Part shown: piece after piece, positions 48,069 to 57,933 of the stretch
How positions within the stretch are numbered: position 1 is the first letter of the stretch
Layout of the letters: each line of letters starts with the position of its first letter
DNA from: Phycisphaeraceae bacterium
GTDB lineage: Bacteria > Planctomycetota > Phycisphaerae > Phycisphaerales > UBA1924
DNA: 64,000 bases
Assembly: GCA_019636695.1 (NCBI GenBank)
Contig: JAHBXD010000002.1
Span: 558,001 to 622,000 of the forward strand
Reading direction: 5' to 3'
Notes under the pieces: model-generated
Seen by the model: the letters and a program-made list of their open reading frames with translations, nothing else
Told to the model about the DNA's origin: nothing
The model's database searches: none
Position numbers and translations under genes: made by a program

Positions 48069-49715
48069 ATGCGTCTGCCGATTCCGCGGGATATTTCGCT
48101 GGCGAACAAGTGCCTGCTGCTGTTCGGGGGCGCGGTGGTGCTGATCGTGCTGGCGGCGTTTACGGCGCCGTGGCTTCGGATGAACGCGCTGGTGGCGGAG
48201 CGTCAGGAGGAACTGGCGCGGCGGCTGGTGGATGTGTGGCAGCGTCAGGATGCGCTTGCGCGGGCGAGCGGGTTGACGCCGATTCCGGATGAGCAGGGGC
48301 GGACGGAGTATGCGGGGGTTCGGGCGCGGTATATCGCGCTTGAGGAAGCCGAGGCGCTGGCGGAGAACGATGCGTTTCTGCGTTCGGCGCTGCGGCAGTT
48401 TTCGCGAGATCCGCGGGCGGTGGACGTGGTTTCGTCCTCTTGGGACGGGGCTTTTCGGGTGTATCGGTATGCGCGGGCGATGCGTGAGACGGTGGAAGGG
48501 CAGGGCGCGCACCTTTCGGGGCTGGTGCTGCACGAGCAGCGGAGCGACGACACGGCGGTGCTGCTGGTGGTGAACACGGTGTATCTGCTGAGCGCGGGCA
48601 CGGTGGTGCTGGCGCTGGCGCTCTTGGTGTTTTATCTGATCACGCACAAGATCATTCTGGGGCCGGTGCGCGCGCTGAAGGAGACGGCCGAGCGCGTGCA
48701 ACAGGGGGATCTGCGGATCAGATCGGAGATCAGGACGGGGGACGAGTTTGAGCAACTGGCCGAGACGTTCAACCGGATGCTCGAGCACCTGAGTTCGGCG
48801 CAGGAGCAGCAGAAAGCGGTGAACCGCGCGCTGGACCTGGAATTGGCCAAACTGGCGCAGGCGAATACGGACCTGTATGAAGCGAACAAGCTGAAGGCCG
48901 AGTTCCTGGCGAACGTGAGCCATGAACTGCGGACGCCGCTGAACTCGATCGTGGGGTTCGGGGAACTGCTGCAGGAGATTGCGGCGGCGGACAAGCAGCG
49001 CGACGGCGAGAGCGCAGCGCTGACCAAGCGCGAGCGGTATATCACGAACATCGTGAGGGCATCGCGCGATCTTCTGGGGCTGATCGAGACGCTGCTGGAG
49101 ATGGCCAAGATCGAGGCGGGGCGTGTCGAGGTGCATTTTGATTCGGTGCATGTGCGCGAGTCGATCGAGGGGCTGGCGGCGCTGATTCATCCGCAGGCGC
49201 AGGAGAAGGGCGCGGAGGTGGTGATCGAGGCCGCGGAAGGGCTGCCCCGGCTGCGGACGGACGCGAAAAGATTTCAGCAGATCGTTTTCAATTTTCTCAG
49301 CAACGCGGTGAAGTTCATCGAGCCGGTAAGCCGGACAGGGCGCCCCGGGCGGATCACCATTCGGGCGGAGGTGCTGCGGGGGCGTTCGGACGGGCCGTTT
49401 GACACGATGCGGGTGAGCGTGAGCGACACGGGGCCGGGGATCGCGGCCGAACATCGTGAGCGGATTTTCGAGAAGTTTTACCAGGTGAACGCGGGGCACA
49501 ACAAGGTGCAGCAGGGAACGGGCCTCGGGCTTGCCATCTGCCGCGAACTTGCGCACCTGCTCGGCGGGGAGATTCAACTGGTGAGCGAACTGGGGCGCGG
49601 GTCGATGTTCAGCGTGATTCTGCCGCTTGAGCCTTCGGCGGAACTTGAGCGAACGATTGCATCGCGTGCCGGCGGGCTTGGGAAGCGCGAGGCCCCTGCG
49701 GCATTGAACGAGTAG
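48069..49715 (+). CDS. Membrane sensor histidine kinase
   Basis: A 548-residue orphan kinase. Two membrane helices (about 14-34 and 163-190) enclose a periplasmic domain of 125 residues; a HAMP domain follows (about 192-245), then a coiled-coil linker. The HisKA dimerisation helix contains His285 in NVSHELRTPLNSIVGF, with an extra charged loop (AAADKQRDGESAALTK) between its helices. The HATPase domain has N-box FNFLSNAVKF, G1 DTGPGIA and G2 GTGLGLAI. No response regulator gene is adjacent. The stimulus is unknown. Confidence 0.9.
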   Translation: MRLPIPRDISLANKCLLLFGGAVVLIVLAAFTAPWLRMNALVAERQEELARRLVDVWQRQDALARASGLTPIPDEQGRTEYAGVRARYIALEEAEALAENDAFLRSALRQFSRDPRAVDVVSSSWDGAFRVYRYARAMRETVEGQGAHLSGLVLHEQRSDDTAVLLVVNTVYLLSAGTVVLALALLVFYLITHKIILGPVRALKETAERVQQGDLRIRSEIRTGDEFEQLAETFNRMLEHLSSAQEQQKAVNRALDLELAKLAQANTDLYEANKLKAEFLANVSHELRTPLNSIVGFGELLQEIAAADKQRDGESAALTKRERYITNIVRASRDLLGLIETLLEMAKIEAGRVEVHFDSVHVRESIEGLAALIHPQAQEKGAEVVIEAAEGLPRLRTDAKRFQQIVFNFLSNAVKFIEPVSRTGRPGRITIRAEVLRGRSDGPFDTMRVSVSDTGPGIAAEHRERIFEKFYQVNAGHNKVQQGTGLGLAICRELAHLLGGEIQLVSELGRGSMFSVILPLEPSAELERTIASRAGGLGKREAPAALNE

Positions 49716-49837
49716 CGCCTTGTGCGGCATTACGCACACATCGAGCGGCAGAGCCGACGGACGGGCGGCAGACACGCAACAGGCGGCACGCGCGGCACGC
49801 GAGTGTGCAACCGTGCTCTGGTGCGTGCGGAGAAAAC

Positions 49838-52498
49838 TCAGGGGCGCGAGGCGAGTTCGTCGCGTCGAACGACTACGGAGACCTCGGGCGGATGGTGCGG
49901 GGGGCGTGGCGCCTCGGGAGGAGGGAGTGCGGGGTAGCGTTTGCGGGCGTATCGCTTGTAGAGGCCCGTGGCCTTGAGGCGTGCAATGAGGCGGAAAGCG
50001 CGGCTCGCGCGGATGTGCTCGAGCCGCTGCGCGGGCGTGAGCACGAGCGCCTGGCGGCGCCAGTCGCGGCCCCAACGCACGCGCGCCAAGAGTGCATAAA
50101 CGGGGTTGGCCTTGAGGGCGGTGAAGACGCGCCAGGCACGCGAGTTTTCAATGCGGGCGAGTTCGTCGAGCACGGGGTCGTGCGCAGGACGGTGCACGCC
50201 GTTGACGCGGGCGCGGGCCGCGACCTGTGGGCGGGCGGGCGGTCTGTTCAGGCGTGATGGGGGTTGGGCTTTGGGGGGAGTTCGCCGCGGAGGGTTTGCC
50301 TCGGCAGCGGGCCGCGCGGCGAGGGCTTCGCGGAGGCGGCGATTTTCGGCCCACATGCGGTCGGCGACGCGGGCGAGGCGCTGCGACTCGATGGCTCGGT
50401 CGAGCAGTTCGGCGGCGAATGAGGGGGCGATCACCGGTCGAGGATGCTCGCGGTGGAGGTCGATGGCGCCGCGGAGGAGCGCATCCATGCGATCGCCCAT
50501 GCGTGAGAGGGAGAAGTGCCGGGTAATACGTTCGCGTGCGGCGGCGGCCATGGCTTGTCTGCGCGGGGCGTCGGTGATGAGCGCCTGGAGCGCTTTGGCA
50601 TAGGCCGGTGGTTCGTCTTGGGATTCGCGCCCCGGGGTGGCCTTGGGGAGGAGGATGCCGGTATCGGGGGTGACCAGTTCGGCCTGGCCGCCGACCTGCG
50701 CCCCGACGACGACAACACCCGCGGCCATGGCCTCGTAGATGACGAGGGCGATGCCCTCCCAGCGACTCGGAAGGAAGAAGATGTCGGCGGCGGCCATGAG
50801 TTCGCGCATGCGATCGGAGGGGACTTCACCGAGCATGAGCACGCGGTCGGTGGCGTGTTCGGCGGCGAGGGCTTTCTCGAGCGCTGGGCGGAGTTCTCCG
50901 TCTCCGGCGACGATTGCGCGGAAGGAAGTGCGCGAAGTCTCTCGGGCGAGGCGGCCGATGGTCGCGGCGAAGACCTCGGGCTGCTTCTGCGCGCAGATAC
51001 GACCGGCATAGAGGATCACGGGCTGATCGGCAGGGATGCCGAGTTCTTCACGGACGCGGCGGCGAAGGTCAGGATCGGGCTTCCAGACCTGGGGATCGAC
51101 GTTGATGGTGCAGACTTCGATGCGATCGGGGTCAGCGCCGCGCGAGGCCATCCACGATTTGAGATGCTCGGAGGCGGTGATGTTGAGTTCGAGCAGGGGC
51201 TGCGCGCCAGCGCCCGAGCGGGGGTGGCCGCCGGATTTCCAGTATTCCTCCTCCATGTGGTTGTAGTCGATGAAGGCGGGTTCCGGGCACCACGCTCGCA
51301 ATGCGGGGAGCCACTCGTAGGCGGCTTCGGAGTTGCTGAGCATGACCACATCGGGCCGGCGCGACTCGATCAGGCCGCGGAGCATGGCGGGCATGTCGTT
51401 GTGGGGCACGAGCACTGGCAGCACGAAGATGTCGGGGGTGTGGCGGGCGAAGGCGGGCATCCAGCCGTTGGCGTCGCCGGTGGTGGTGGCGATGGTGATC
51501 TGCCAGCCGCGGGCGGTGAGTTGCTCGACAAGATCGAGGTTGAACTTGTCGGCGCCGCCCATGCGCATCCACGGAAGAACCATCAGCAGGCGAGGCCGGT
51601 CTTTGGCGAGGGGATTGCCAACGGGTGACTCGCGCCGGGCTGGCGCAAGCGGCGCAGCGAGCGCGGGAGGAGAAACCTTGGGCCAGCGCCCCTTGAGCAC
51701 GCGGACGTAGCGGTCGCGCATGCGCTCACGAAAAGCCTTCTGGCGTTCGTCGCCGTCCCAGTCGTGCCAGACGTCGTCATGCCGCTCGCGCCGGCGATAC
51801 CAGTCGAGGTATTCGGGGATTGCATCGCCCCAGAAGCCCGCGGCGGCGCACTTGAGCCAGAATTCCCAGTCTTCCATGCCGTGACGGATGGACTCGTCAT
51901 ACCCGCCGACGGCGAGGAACACCTCGCGTCGGAGCATGGTGGTGATGGTGGCGCAGTTGTGATCGAGGAATCGCTCGCCCGCACGGAAGGTCTTGTCCCA
52001 GAGGTGCTGCTTGGCGCCGAAGGCGACGGAATAGCCCTTGACGAACGCACAGGCGGGATGGGTTTCAAGGAACCAGAGTCCCTTTTCGAGCGTGGTCGGC
52101 TCGATCAGGTCATCGGAATCGAGCAGGAAGACATAGGGCGCGCGGGCGGCGCGAACCCCGGCGTTGCGGGCAGCGCCGGGGCCGCGGTTGGCTTCGAGAT
52201 CGATGACGCGGATCCGCGGATCGCGCTGCCCGCCTCGACAGGCCTCGAGCAGGGCGAGCGATTCCGGGCGGGTCGACGCGTCGTTGATGATGATCCATTC
52301 GATCGCCTGGAGCGACTGGCCGAGCACACACGCCGCGGTTTCGAGGAACTCATCGCCGTCGTCATGGAAGGGCGTGATGACCGAGACGAGCGGCGCCTCG
52401 GCAGCGGCCCGTGGACCCTCGGCCGGGGCATAGCCGAACTTGGGCCTTCGCGGATCGGCCGGAGTGCAGGTGAAGTCGGGTTGACGTGGATCGATCAT
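49838..52498 (-). CDS. Two-domain glycosyltransferase (GT2 + GT4)
   Basis: An 886-residue fusion. Residues about 36-270 are a GT2 domain: VSVITPFHDDGDEFLE, WIIINDAST, NRGPGAARNAG and the DxD-type LLDSDDLIEP. Residues about 300-700 are a GT4 (GT-B) domain: MVLPWMRMGGADKFNLDL, ILYAGRICAQKQPEVFA, FLPSRWEGIALVIYEAMAAG. The last 170 residues are basic, Pro/Arg-rich. Two catalytic domains in one chain suggest that it adds two successive sugars in surface polysaccharide synthesis. Its start overlaps the stop of the methyltransferase/coiled-coil gene by 1 nt (TGATG), so it is last in the export operon. Confidence 0.88.
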   Translation of the reverse strand: MIDPRQPDFTCTPADPRRPKFGYAPAEGPRAAAEAPLVSVITPFHDDGDEFLETAACVLGQSLQAIEWIIINDASTRPESLALLEACRGGQRDPRIRVIDLEANRGPGAARNAGVRAARAPYVFLLDSDDLIEPTTLEKGLWFLETHPACAFVKGYSVAFGAKQHLWDKTFRAGERFLDHNCATITTMLRREVFLAVGGYDESIRHGMEDWEFWLKCAAAGFWGDAIPEYLDWYRRRERHDDVWHDWDGDERQKAFRERMRDRYVRVLKGRWPKVSPPALAAPLAPARRESPVGNPLAKDRPRLLMVLPWMRMGGADKFNLDLVEQLTARGWQITIATTTGDANGWMPAFARHTPDIFVLPVLVPHNDMPAMLRGLIESRRPDVVMLSNSEAAYEWLPALRAWCPEPAFIDYNHMEEEYWKSGGHPRSGAGAQPLLELNITASEHLKSWMASRGADPDRIEVCTINVDPQVWKPDPDLRRRVREELGIPADQPVILYAGRICAQKQPEVFAATIGRLARETSRTSFRAIVAGDGELRPALEKALAAEHATDRVLMLGEVPSDRMRELMAAADIFFLPSRWEGIALVIYEAMAAGVVVVGAQVGGQAELVTPDTGILLPKATPGRESQDEPPAYAKALQALITDAPRRQAMAAAARERITRHFSLSRMGDRMDALLRGAIDLHREHPRPVIAPSFAAELLDRAIESQRLARVADRMWAENRRLREALAARPAAEANPPRRTPPKAQPPSRLNRPPARPQVAARARVNGVHRPAHDPVLDELARIENSRAWRVFTALKANPVYALLARVRWGRDWRRQALVLTPAQRLEHIRASRAFRLIARLKATGLYKRYARKRYPALPPPEAPRPPHHPPEVSVVVRRDELASRP

Positions 52499-55400
52499 CA
52501 GCGACGCGGCGCGCGGCGCCCCCTCTTCTTCGGATCGGCTGGCTGGTGCTGCCCCCCCTTCGGGGCACTCCGCGGGCGACCGCGCAGGGCTTCGAGCCGA
52601 GCGAGTGATCGCCTGAGTGAGGCGATGATAGCCCCACGTTCGGCCGCACGGGCGCGGGCGGACTCGGCAGCGGCGGCGAGTTGTTCTTTCGCGAGCAGCA
52701 GTTCATACGCCCAGAGCCGAAGCGCCTGCCCATCGCGATTGCGCCGATCGAGGAGCAACTGCATCTGCGAAACGCGCTGGGTGAGCGACTCGATCTCGGC
52801 GCGGGCGCGCTGGGCGGCCTGATCCTGTCGGGCGATGGTCTGGCGTGCCTGGTCGAGCTGCGCTTGCAGGTTGCCGCGAGCAATATCGTGCTGCTCAACC
52901 TGCTTCTGCAGCCAATTCCGTGCTTCATTGAGGCGGGCGACGTGCTCGCGCAAGTTCTCGACGGTCTGCGTCAGGTGCTGGTTGGCAGCTTCGAGCCTGG
53001 CGCGGGCGTGCTCTTTACACTCGACCTGTTGCTGAAGCCATGCGCGCGCTTCTCCGAGGCGGGCGACGTGCTCGCGCAAGTTCTCGACGGTCTGCGTCAG
53101 GTGCTGGTTGGCGGCTTCGAGCCTGGCGCGGGCTTCGGCCTGGGCCTTGAGTTGGGCACTCAGCCACTCTCGCGCCTGATTGAGCGCGGCTTCACGATCT
53201 CGCCACGCGGCACTCCGGGCCTCGAAGCGTGCGGCGGCGGCGCTGGATTCGGCGAGGCGCGCGCGGAGGGCTTCGACCTGACCGTGAAACGCCGTGAGCC
53301 GCTCGTCTTTCTGCTCGACCGCCCTGCGTAACTGATCGCGCTGGCCCGAGAGCCATTCGCGGCTGGCGCGAAGTTTGTCAATCCATTGCTGCAGCCGCTC
53401 GATGGTGCGCCCACGCTCCTGCGAGAGCGTGCGGAACCGGCCTCGCTCGCGATCGAGCCAGTCGCGCGTGTCTTCGAGGCGGGCGATCCATCGACGATGG
53501 TCGCTCAGGGTGCGCTGGAGCGTCCATGTCCAGGCCTGGCCGGGGCGGCGGTCCCAGTCATCGAGCCAGAGCAGCCCGAAAGCGCATCGCGAGGCGGCAT
53601 CGACCAGCAGGCCGACATCGGGCAACCCGAAGGGCATGGGGCGCTCGGGGCTGCCCCAGATGTTGAGCCAGTCGGCGTGGAGCACGCGGTGCAGTTCGCG
53701 GAGGCTGCGCTCCCAGATGGCGCGAGCCTGGGCGCGGTCGCCCGTGTTGGCGGCGATCAACCCGGCATAAAACCCCGCATCGACTGTCTTGCTCGCCAGG
53801 AGCGGGCTGAAGACCAGGACATCCATCTCCGCGCAGCACAGAAACGCCTCGCGGGCGTCACGGAGTCGACCGCGGGCCATGTGCATCTGGCCGATGACAT
53901 ACTGGTTGCTGATCTTCCAACGCTGCGCGTGCGGGGTCGATTCGGCCTCGGCCACAAACCGCGCCAACCTTGCGAGCAGATCGTCGGCCGCGGCAGGATC
54001 GACCTCATCCTGTTCGAGCAGGCGATACGCGAGCACGCAGAGCGCTGCGCCCTGGTCAGCGCTTCCGGGACGGGCGGTCTCGAGCACGTTCGCAGCGATG
54101 CGCGCCACCAGCCCGCGGTTCGGGCTGCGCATGCCCATCGAGATCATGGTGCGCAGCAGCCAGGGGTTATCGTGGTCGCGGGCATAGTTGCCGACGTGGA
54201 ACTCAGGATCGTCGCTGTAGTCGGGGAAACTGCGCTCGACATAGCCCTCGGCCGAGGCCCCAACCACGTCGGATGTGAATACGCGCAGAGAAAAATCGGC
54301 GTCGTCGGTCGCGGTGCCGGCATCGACCTGCCGCAACGACCGGGAAACGGCGTTGCCCGAAGGCCCTTGGGCGCTGCCGAAACGCTGCGCGAAGGCGCGC
54401 TCGAGCGTGAACCCTGCAAAAGCCTCGTCGCTCGGCGCTCCGGGCGCGCCCAAGATCAACCGGCCTCCGGGCACCAGCACGCGCTGCGCCAAGTCCACTG
54501 CTGAGCGGGCGTCCGTCTCCATGGCCAGCAGCACCCCCGCCGCACGCCGGCCGAGGGTCGCGGGGTCGTGGGCGGTGAACTCGAGCGGCAGGCCGAGCGC
54601 GCCGAAGCGCTCGCGGGCGATGTCGGCAGCGCGTGCATCGGCACACACCGCGATGACGCGAGAAGCGCTGGTTTGCGCGGCGAGCACCGCGGCGGCAGCG
54701 CCCGACCGGGCGTTGAGATCAACGACGACATCGCCCGGACGCACAAACCACGCCGCACGGGTGGCGCGGGCAAGCTCAGCCTCGGCGCATCGGCCGGTGG
54801 TGGTGAGCATGTCATGCGTGAAACCTTCGGGCCGAGGGAGTTTCTGCATGACGAGGGTGATCTGCCAACCCTCGTCATCGAGTTGCTCAAAGCCGACGAC
54901 CTTCTGGCTGAGCAGGTGCCGGCTGAACCCGGCTTCAAAGAAGCGTGCTTCCCACCAGTCGCGATCGCGGACGGTCAGGTGCCATGTGCGATCTCGATCG
55001 GGGGTGACGGCAAGCCTGACGAACGCCGCGCGCCTGGCGACGCGGGCGAGTTCGGCCAGCGCGAGCGGGACATCGGCCTCGGAAACGTGCTCGAGAACAT
55101 CGGTCGAAATGACGGTGTCGAACGACTGATCGGCAAAGGGCAGCGCGAGGATCGACCCGTTGCTGAAGCGCCCCGGAGCGAGCATCCGGGCGCGCTCGAC
55201 CGGGGCGCGTGCGACATCGACGCCGTGGGCATCGACCCCCTTACGCAGAAGTGTGCGAACCAGCAGCCCCATGCCGCACCCGACATCGAGCACGCGCCCC
55301 CCGCCGCAGGAAGAAAGAATCTGCTCGGCGATGGGTTCGGGGTCGGCGAAACTGTGCGAACCCCAACGGTCGGGGCGCGACCAATAGTCGTCGTAGAGCG

Positions 55401-55500
55401 ATTGATAATCGACTGGTTGGGCGCGTGCGGCGTCTTTCGCCAAGGCGGCATGAGCGCCAGTCGAGTCGCGGCCGTCAGGATGGATCGTTGTCGCGGACAC
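52498..55500 (-). CDS. Methyltransferase with long C-terminal coiled coil (WbdD-like layout)
   Basis: About 1000 residues. The N-terminal domain is a SAM methyltransferase with VLDVGCGMGLLVRTLL, SFDTVISTDVLEHV as motif II and an adjacent second, degenerate Rossmann-like domain (PGDVVVDLNARSGAAAAVLAA). A helical middle part (about 430-620, TPR-like) follows, then a coiled coil of over 300 residues, which contains a near-perfect 38-residue tandem duplication. A methyltransferase joined to a coiled coil next to an ABC exporter resembles WbdD, the O-antigen chain terminator and length ruler, though the kinase domain of WbdD is not recognised. The start is GTG, overlapping the upstream ABC gene end by 26 nt. 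Confidence 0.8.
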   Translation of the reverse strand: MSATTIHPDGRDSTGAHAALAKDAARAQPVDYQSLYDDYWSRPDRWGSHSFADPEPIAEQILSSCGGGRVLDVGCGMGLLVRTLLRKGVDAHGVDVARAPVERARMLAPGRFSNGSILALPFADQSFDTVISTDVLEHVSEADVPLALAELARVARRAAFVRLAVTPDRDRTWHLTVRDRDWWEARFFEAGFSRHLLSQKVVGFEQLDDEGWQITLVMQKLPRPEGFTHDMLTTTGRCAEAELARATRAAWFVRPGDVVVDLNARSGAAAAVLAAQTSASRVIAVCADARAADIARERFGALGLPLEFTAHDPATLGRRAAGVLLAMETDARSAVDLAQRVLVPGGRLILGAPGAPSDEAFAGFTLERAFAQRFGSAQGPSGNAVSRSLRQVDAGTATDDADFSLRVFTSDVVGASAEGYVERSFPDYSDDPEFHVGNYARDHDNPWLLRTMISMGMRSPNRGLVARIAANVLETARPGSADQGAALCVLAYRLLEQDEVDPAAADDLLARLARFVAEAESTPHAQRWKISNQYVIGQMHMARGRLRDAREAFLCCAEMDVLVFSPLLASKTVDAGFYAGLIAANTGDRAQARAIWERSLRELHRVLHADWLNIWGSPERPMPFGLPDVGLLVDAASRCAFGLLWLDDWDRRPGQAWTWTLQRTLSDHRRWIARLEDTRDWLDRERGRFRTLSQERGRTIERLQQWIDKLRASREWLSGQRDQLRRAVEQKDERLTAFHGQVEALRARLAESSAAAARFEARSAAWRDREAALNQAREWLSAQLKAQAEARARLEAANQHLTQTVENLREHVARLGEARAWLQQQVECKEHARARLEAANQHLTQTVENLREHVARLNEARNWLQKQVEQHDIARGNLQAQLDQARQTIARQDQAAQRARAEIESLTQRVSQMQLLLDRRNRDGQALRLWAYELLLAKEQLAAAAESARARAAERGAIIASLRRSLARLEALRGRPRSAPKGGQHQPADPKKRGRRAPRR
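52930..53160. repeat. Tandem duplication inside the coiled-coil coding region
   Basis: Two adjacent copies of about 114 bp encode ARLEAANQHLTQTVENL then REHVARL followed by G/N-EAR-A/N-WLQ. The copies are nearly identical at DNA level (for example GCGCAAGTTCTCGACGGTCT in both at about 52949 and 53078), pointing to a recent in-frame duplication. Confidence 0.8.
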
Positions 55501-56920
55501 GTGCGTGCATCTGCATGTCGGTAACGCCGCCGAAGTAATACTCTTTCTTCGGCACGGCAACGGTGAAGAACGCGGCTTCGTCGCGCCAGTGGAGCATGCG
55601 CTCGGCCGAGTAATCGGGCGCAGCCTCTTCGGCGATCAGGGCCTGAACCTCGTAAAACCCGCCGCCGAGGCGGCACGGGCACGAAAACTCGACGGTGATG
55701 CGCTGGCCTGCCTCAAATGTGCGCTCCCAGAAGATGTCGGCATCGTCCGGGGCTTCGGGGCGTCCGGCCCAGACGGAGATATCCTGGTTGAGGGTGCCCC
55801 AGGAATACATCTTGACGCCTTCCTTATTGCGGATGCGCACGCCGATGTTGAGGTGCGTCAGCGTTTTGCGGATGATCGCGCTCACGCGGATGATCATCGG
55901 TTCACCGGGAAGGAACTGGCCGCAGCGTTCACCGTCGCCGTCGAGCACTTCGACACGCTCGATGCAGGCATCCAGATCGCCGAACGACTTGTCGGTGATG
56001 TCGGCCGCGGCGCTGACAGGCGGTCGATCGGGCAGCGCGGCCTTCTGGAACTGGGCCGTGCGCGCATCGGCCCAGGCTTTCTCCTCGGCGTGGAGCAGGC
56101 GGCGATATTCGAGCAGCACATCGGCGGGCTTGCCCACGGCGCGGGCGCGACCCTGATGCAGCAGCAGGCACCGGGTGGTCAGCGTGCGGACCGCCTCTTC
56201 AGAATGCGAGACGAACAGAAGGGTCACGCCCTGATCGCGCAGCGCCGCAAGGCGCTGCTTGCAGCGCTTCTGGAAGAGGTTGTCGCCGACGGAGAGCGCC
56301 TCGTCGATGATCAGCACCTCAGGCTCGATCTGCACCTGCACGGCGAAGGCGACGCGCATCTTCATGCCGCTGGAATAGGTTTTCAGGGGCTGATCCATGA
56401 ATGCGCCGATGTCGGCGAACGCGGCGATCGCGTCGAAACGCTGATCGACCTGCTCGCGCGTCAACCCGAGAATCGCCCCGTAGAGATAGGCATTTTCTCG
56501 CCCCGTGAAATCGGGGTTGAACCCGCTGCCCAGTTCGAGCAGCGCCGCCACACGCCCGCACACCGTCACGCTGCCGGTCGTCGGCGTCAGCACGCCCGCG
56601 ATCAACTGCATCAGCGTGCTCTTGCCGCTGCCGTTTCGCCCCACGATGCCGATGGCCTCGCCCCGGCGAACCATGAGATCCAGGCCCTGGAGCGCCCAGA
56701 ACTCTCGATAGAGCTTGCGGCGGCGGACAAACGCCTGCCTGAGCCGATCGGCCGGCCTCGTGTAGATGTGATAGCACTTGCCCAAGTCGCGGGCCTCGAT
56801 CACCACGTCGTGGTCGAGCGCTGGCTCCGCCGGCGCGGGGGCAGCGGGCGCTTGCGCAGCAGGAAGGCCACCCGCTTCGGGCAGCGTGGTCAGGCGGGAG
56901 ATGTCGTGCACTGCGCTCAT
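55475..56920 (-). CDS. Polysaccharide ABC transporter ATP-binding protein with sugar-binding tail (Wzt-like)
   Basis: A 481-residue protein. Residues about 35-270 are an ABC ATPase: Walker A GRNGSGKSTLM, signature YSSGMKMRVAFA, Walker B VLIIDEALSVGDNLFQKRC, H-loop LFVSHSEEAV. Residues about 310-480 are a beta-sandwich like the Wzt C-terminal domain (HLNIGVRIRNKEGVKMY-type strand, FWERTFEAGQRITVEF, GGGFYEVQALIAEE), which binds the modified chain end before export. With the permease, methyltransferase and glycosyltransferase genes around it, this is the export ATPase of an ABC-dependent O-antigen or similar surface glycan. Confidence 0.9.
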   Translation of the reverse strand: MSAVHDISRLTTLPEAGGLPAAQAPAAPAPAEPALDHDVVIEARDLGKCYHIYTRPADRLRQAFVRRRKLYREFWALQGLDLMVRRGEAIGIVGRNGSGKSTLMQLIAGVLTPTTGSVTVCGRVAALLELGSGFNPDFTGRENAYLYGAILGLTREQVDQRFDAIAAFADIGAFMDQPLKTYSSGMKMRVAFAVQVQIEPEVLIIDEALSVGDNLFQKRCKQRLAALRDQGVTLLFVSHSEEAVRTLTTRCLLLHQGRARAVGKPADVLLEYRRLLHAEEKAWADARTAQFQKAALPDRPPVSAAADITDKSFGDLDACIERVEVLDGDGERCGQFLPGEPMIIRVSAIIRKTLTHLNIGVRIRNKEGVKMYSWGTLNQDISVWAGRPEAPDDADIFWERTFEAGQRITVEFSCPCRLGGGFYEVQALIAEEAAPDYSAERMLHWRDEAAFFTVAVPKKEYYFGGVTDMQMHARVRDNDPS

Positions 56921-57033
56921 GGGTGCCTGGGGGTCGTGGGGCCTGCCGCGAGAATGCCCCGAGAATTCGATCGTTGCTGGTGTCGCCGTACTCCTTCGGC
57001 CGTCGCGATCGTGCGGCGGCGATGGTCATTTCG

Positions 57034-57912
57034 TTACAACACGTCCGCAAAGCCGCGCCGGGCCTTCATGAAAAGGGCGTAGCCCACCGGCGCGAGCACC
57101 AGCCCGATGCCGATCCACAGGATGAGCATGTCCCACCGGGGGGGCTGGTTCCAGAGGAGCGTGCGGCGGGCGCCATCAACCACGACGGTCAGGGGGTTGA
57201 TGTAGAGCCACTCGCGATATGCCTCGGGCACGCGTTCGAGCGGATAGAGCACCGGGGTGATGAAAAACAGCACCCGCTGCACCACCACGGCAACCAGTTG
57301 CTGGATGTCGCGCAGATAGACGCCCAAGGCCGCGAGAATCCACCCTACGCCCAGCCCCAGCAGCACGACGGGAACGAGCACCAGCGGGAACAGGAGGGCA
57401 TAGACCCCCATGCCGCCGCCGAGCACCAGGTGGGCGACGATGACCAGCAACAGCCCCGCGCCGGAATAGATAATTGCCGAAAACATCGACGTAAGCGGCA
57501 GAATCTCAAGCGGGAAGACGATCTTCTTGACGAAGTTAGGCTTGTGCACCACCAGCCCCGGCGCGCGGGCCAGCGGCTCTGAGAACATCTGAAAGACCAT
57601 CATGCCCGCAAAGAGCGTCGTGGCATAGACGAGCACGCTGCCGGAGTGCGCCTGGTCGAAGCGTACACGCAGGATTGTGCTGAACACGAGCGTATACACC
57701 GTCAGCAGCAGCAGGGGCGTCAGCACGGCCCACAGCACGCCCAGGTGCGAGCCGCGGTTGCGCATCTGGATCTCGCGCACCGTGAACTGGCGGATCAGGT
57801 CGCGCCGGCCCCAGAGGTTGCGCACCATCGCCGCCGGATCGAGCAGTTCCGACCATCGCGCGGGATGCGGCGTGTGCACCCTTCCCATCATGTGCGCGGG
57901 CAACCGGGTCAT
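57034..57912 (-). CDS. Polysaccharide ABC transporter permease (Wzm/TagG-like)
   Basis: A 292-residue ABC-2 type permease with six hydrophobic helices. The cytoplasmic N-terminal coupling helix FTVREIQMRNRGSHLGVLW, then helices around TPLLLLTVYTLVFSTIL, LFAGMMVFQMFSE, the re-entrant VRDIQQ-like YLRDIQQLVAVVVQRVLFFITPVLYP and WLYINPLTVVVDGAR are typical. It partners with the Wzt-like ATPase encoded 113 bp downstream. Confidence 0.9.
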   Translation of the reverse strand: MTRLPAHMMGRVHTPHPARWSELLDPAAMVRNLWGRRDLIRQFTVREIQMRNRGSHLGVLWAVLTPLLLLTVYTLVFSTILRVRFDQAHSGSVLVYATTLFAGMMVFQMFSEPLARAPGLVVHKPNFVKKIVFPLEILPLTSMFSAIIYSGAGLLLVIVAHLVLGGGMGVYALLFPLVLVPVVLLGLGVGWILAALGVYLRDIQQLVAVVVQRVLFFITPVLYPLERVPEAYREWLYINPLTVVVDGARRTLLWNQPPRWDMLILWIGIGLVLAPVGYALFMKARRGFADVL

Positions 57913-57933
57913 GCCTGCTCCGTCAAGGACCGC

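Noticed and set aside
47970..50075. 701-codon open frame on the minus strand
   Set aside because: It is antisense to the sensor kinase, which has clear family motifs throughout; composition is Arg/His/Gln-rich and not protein-like.
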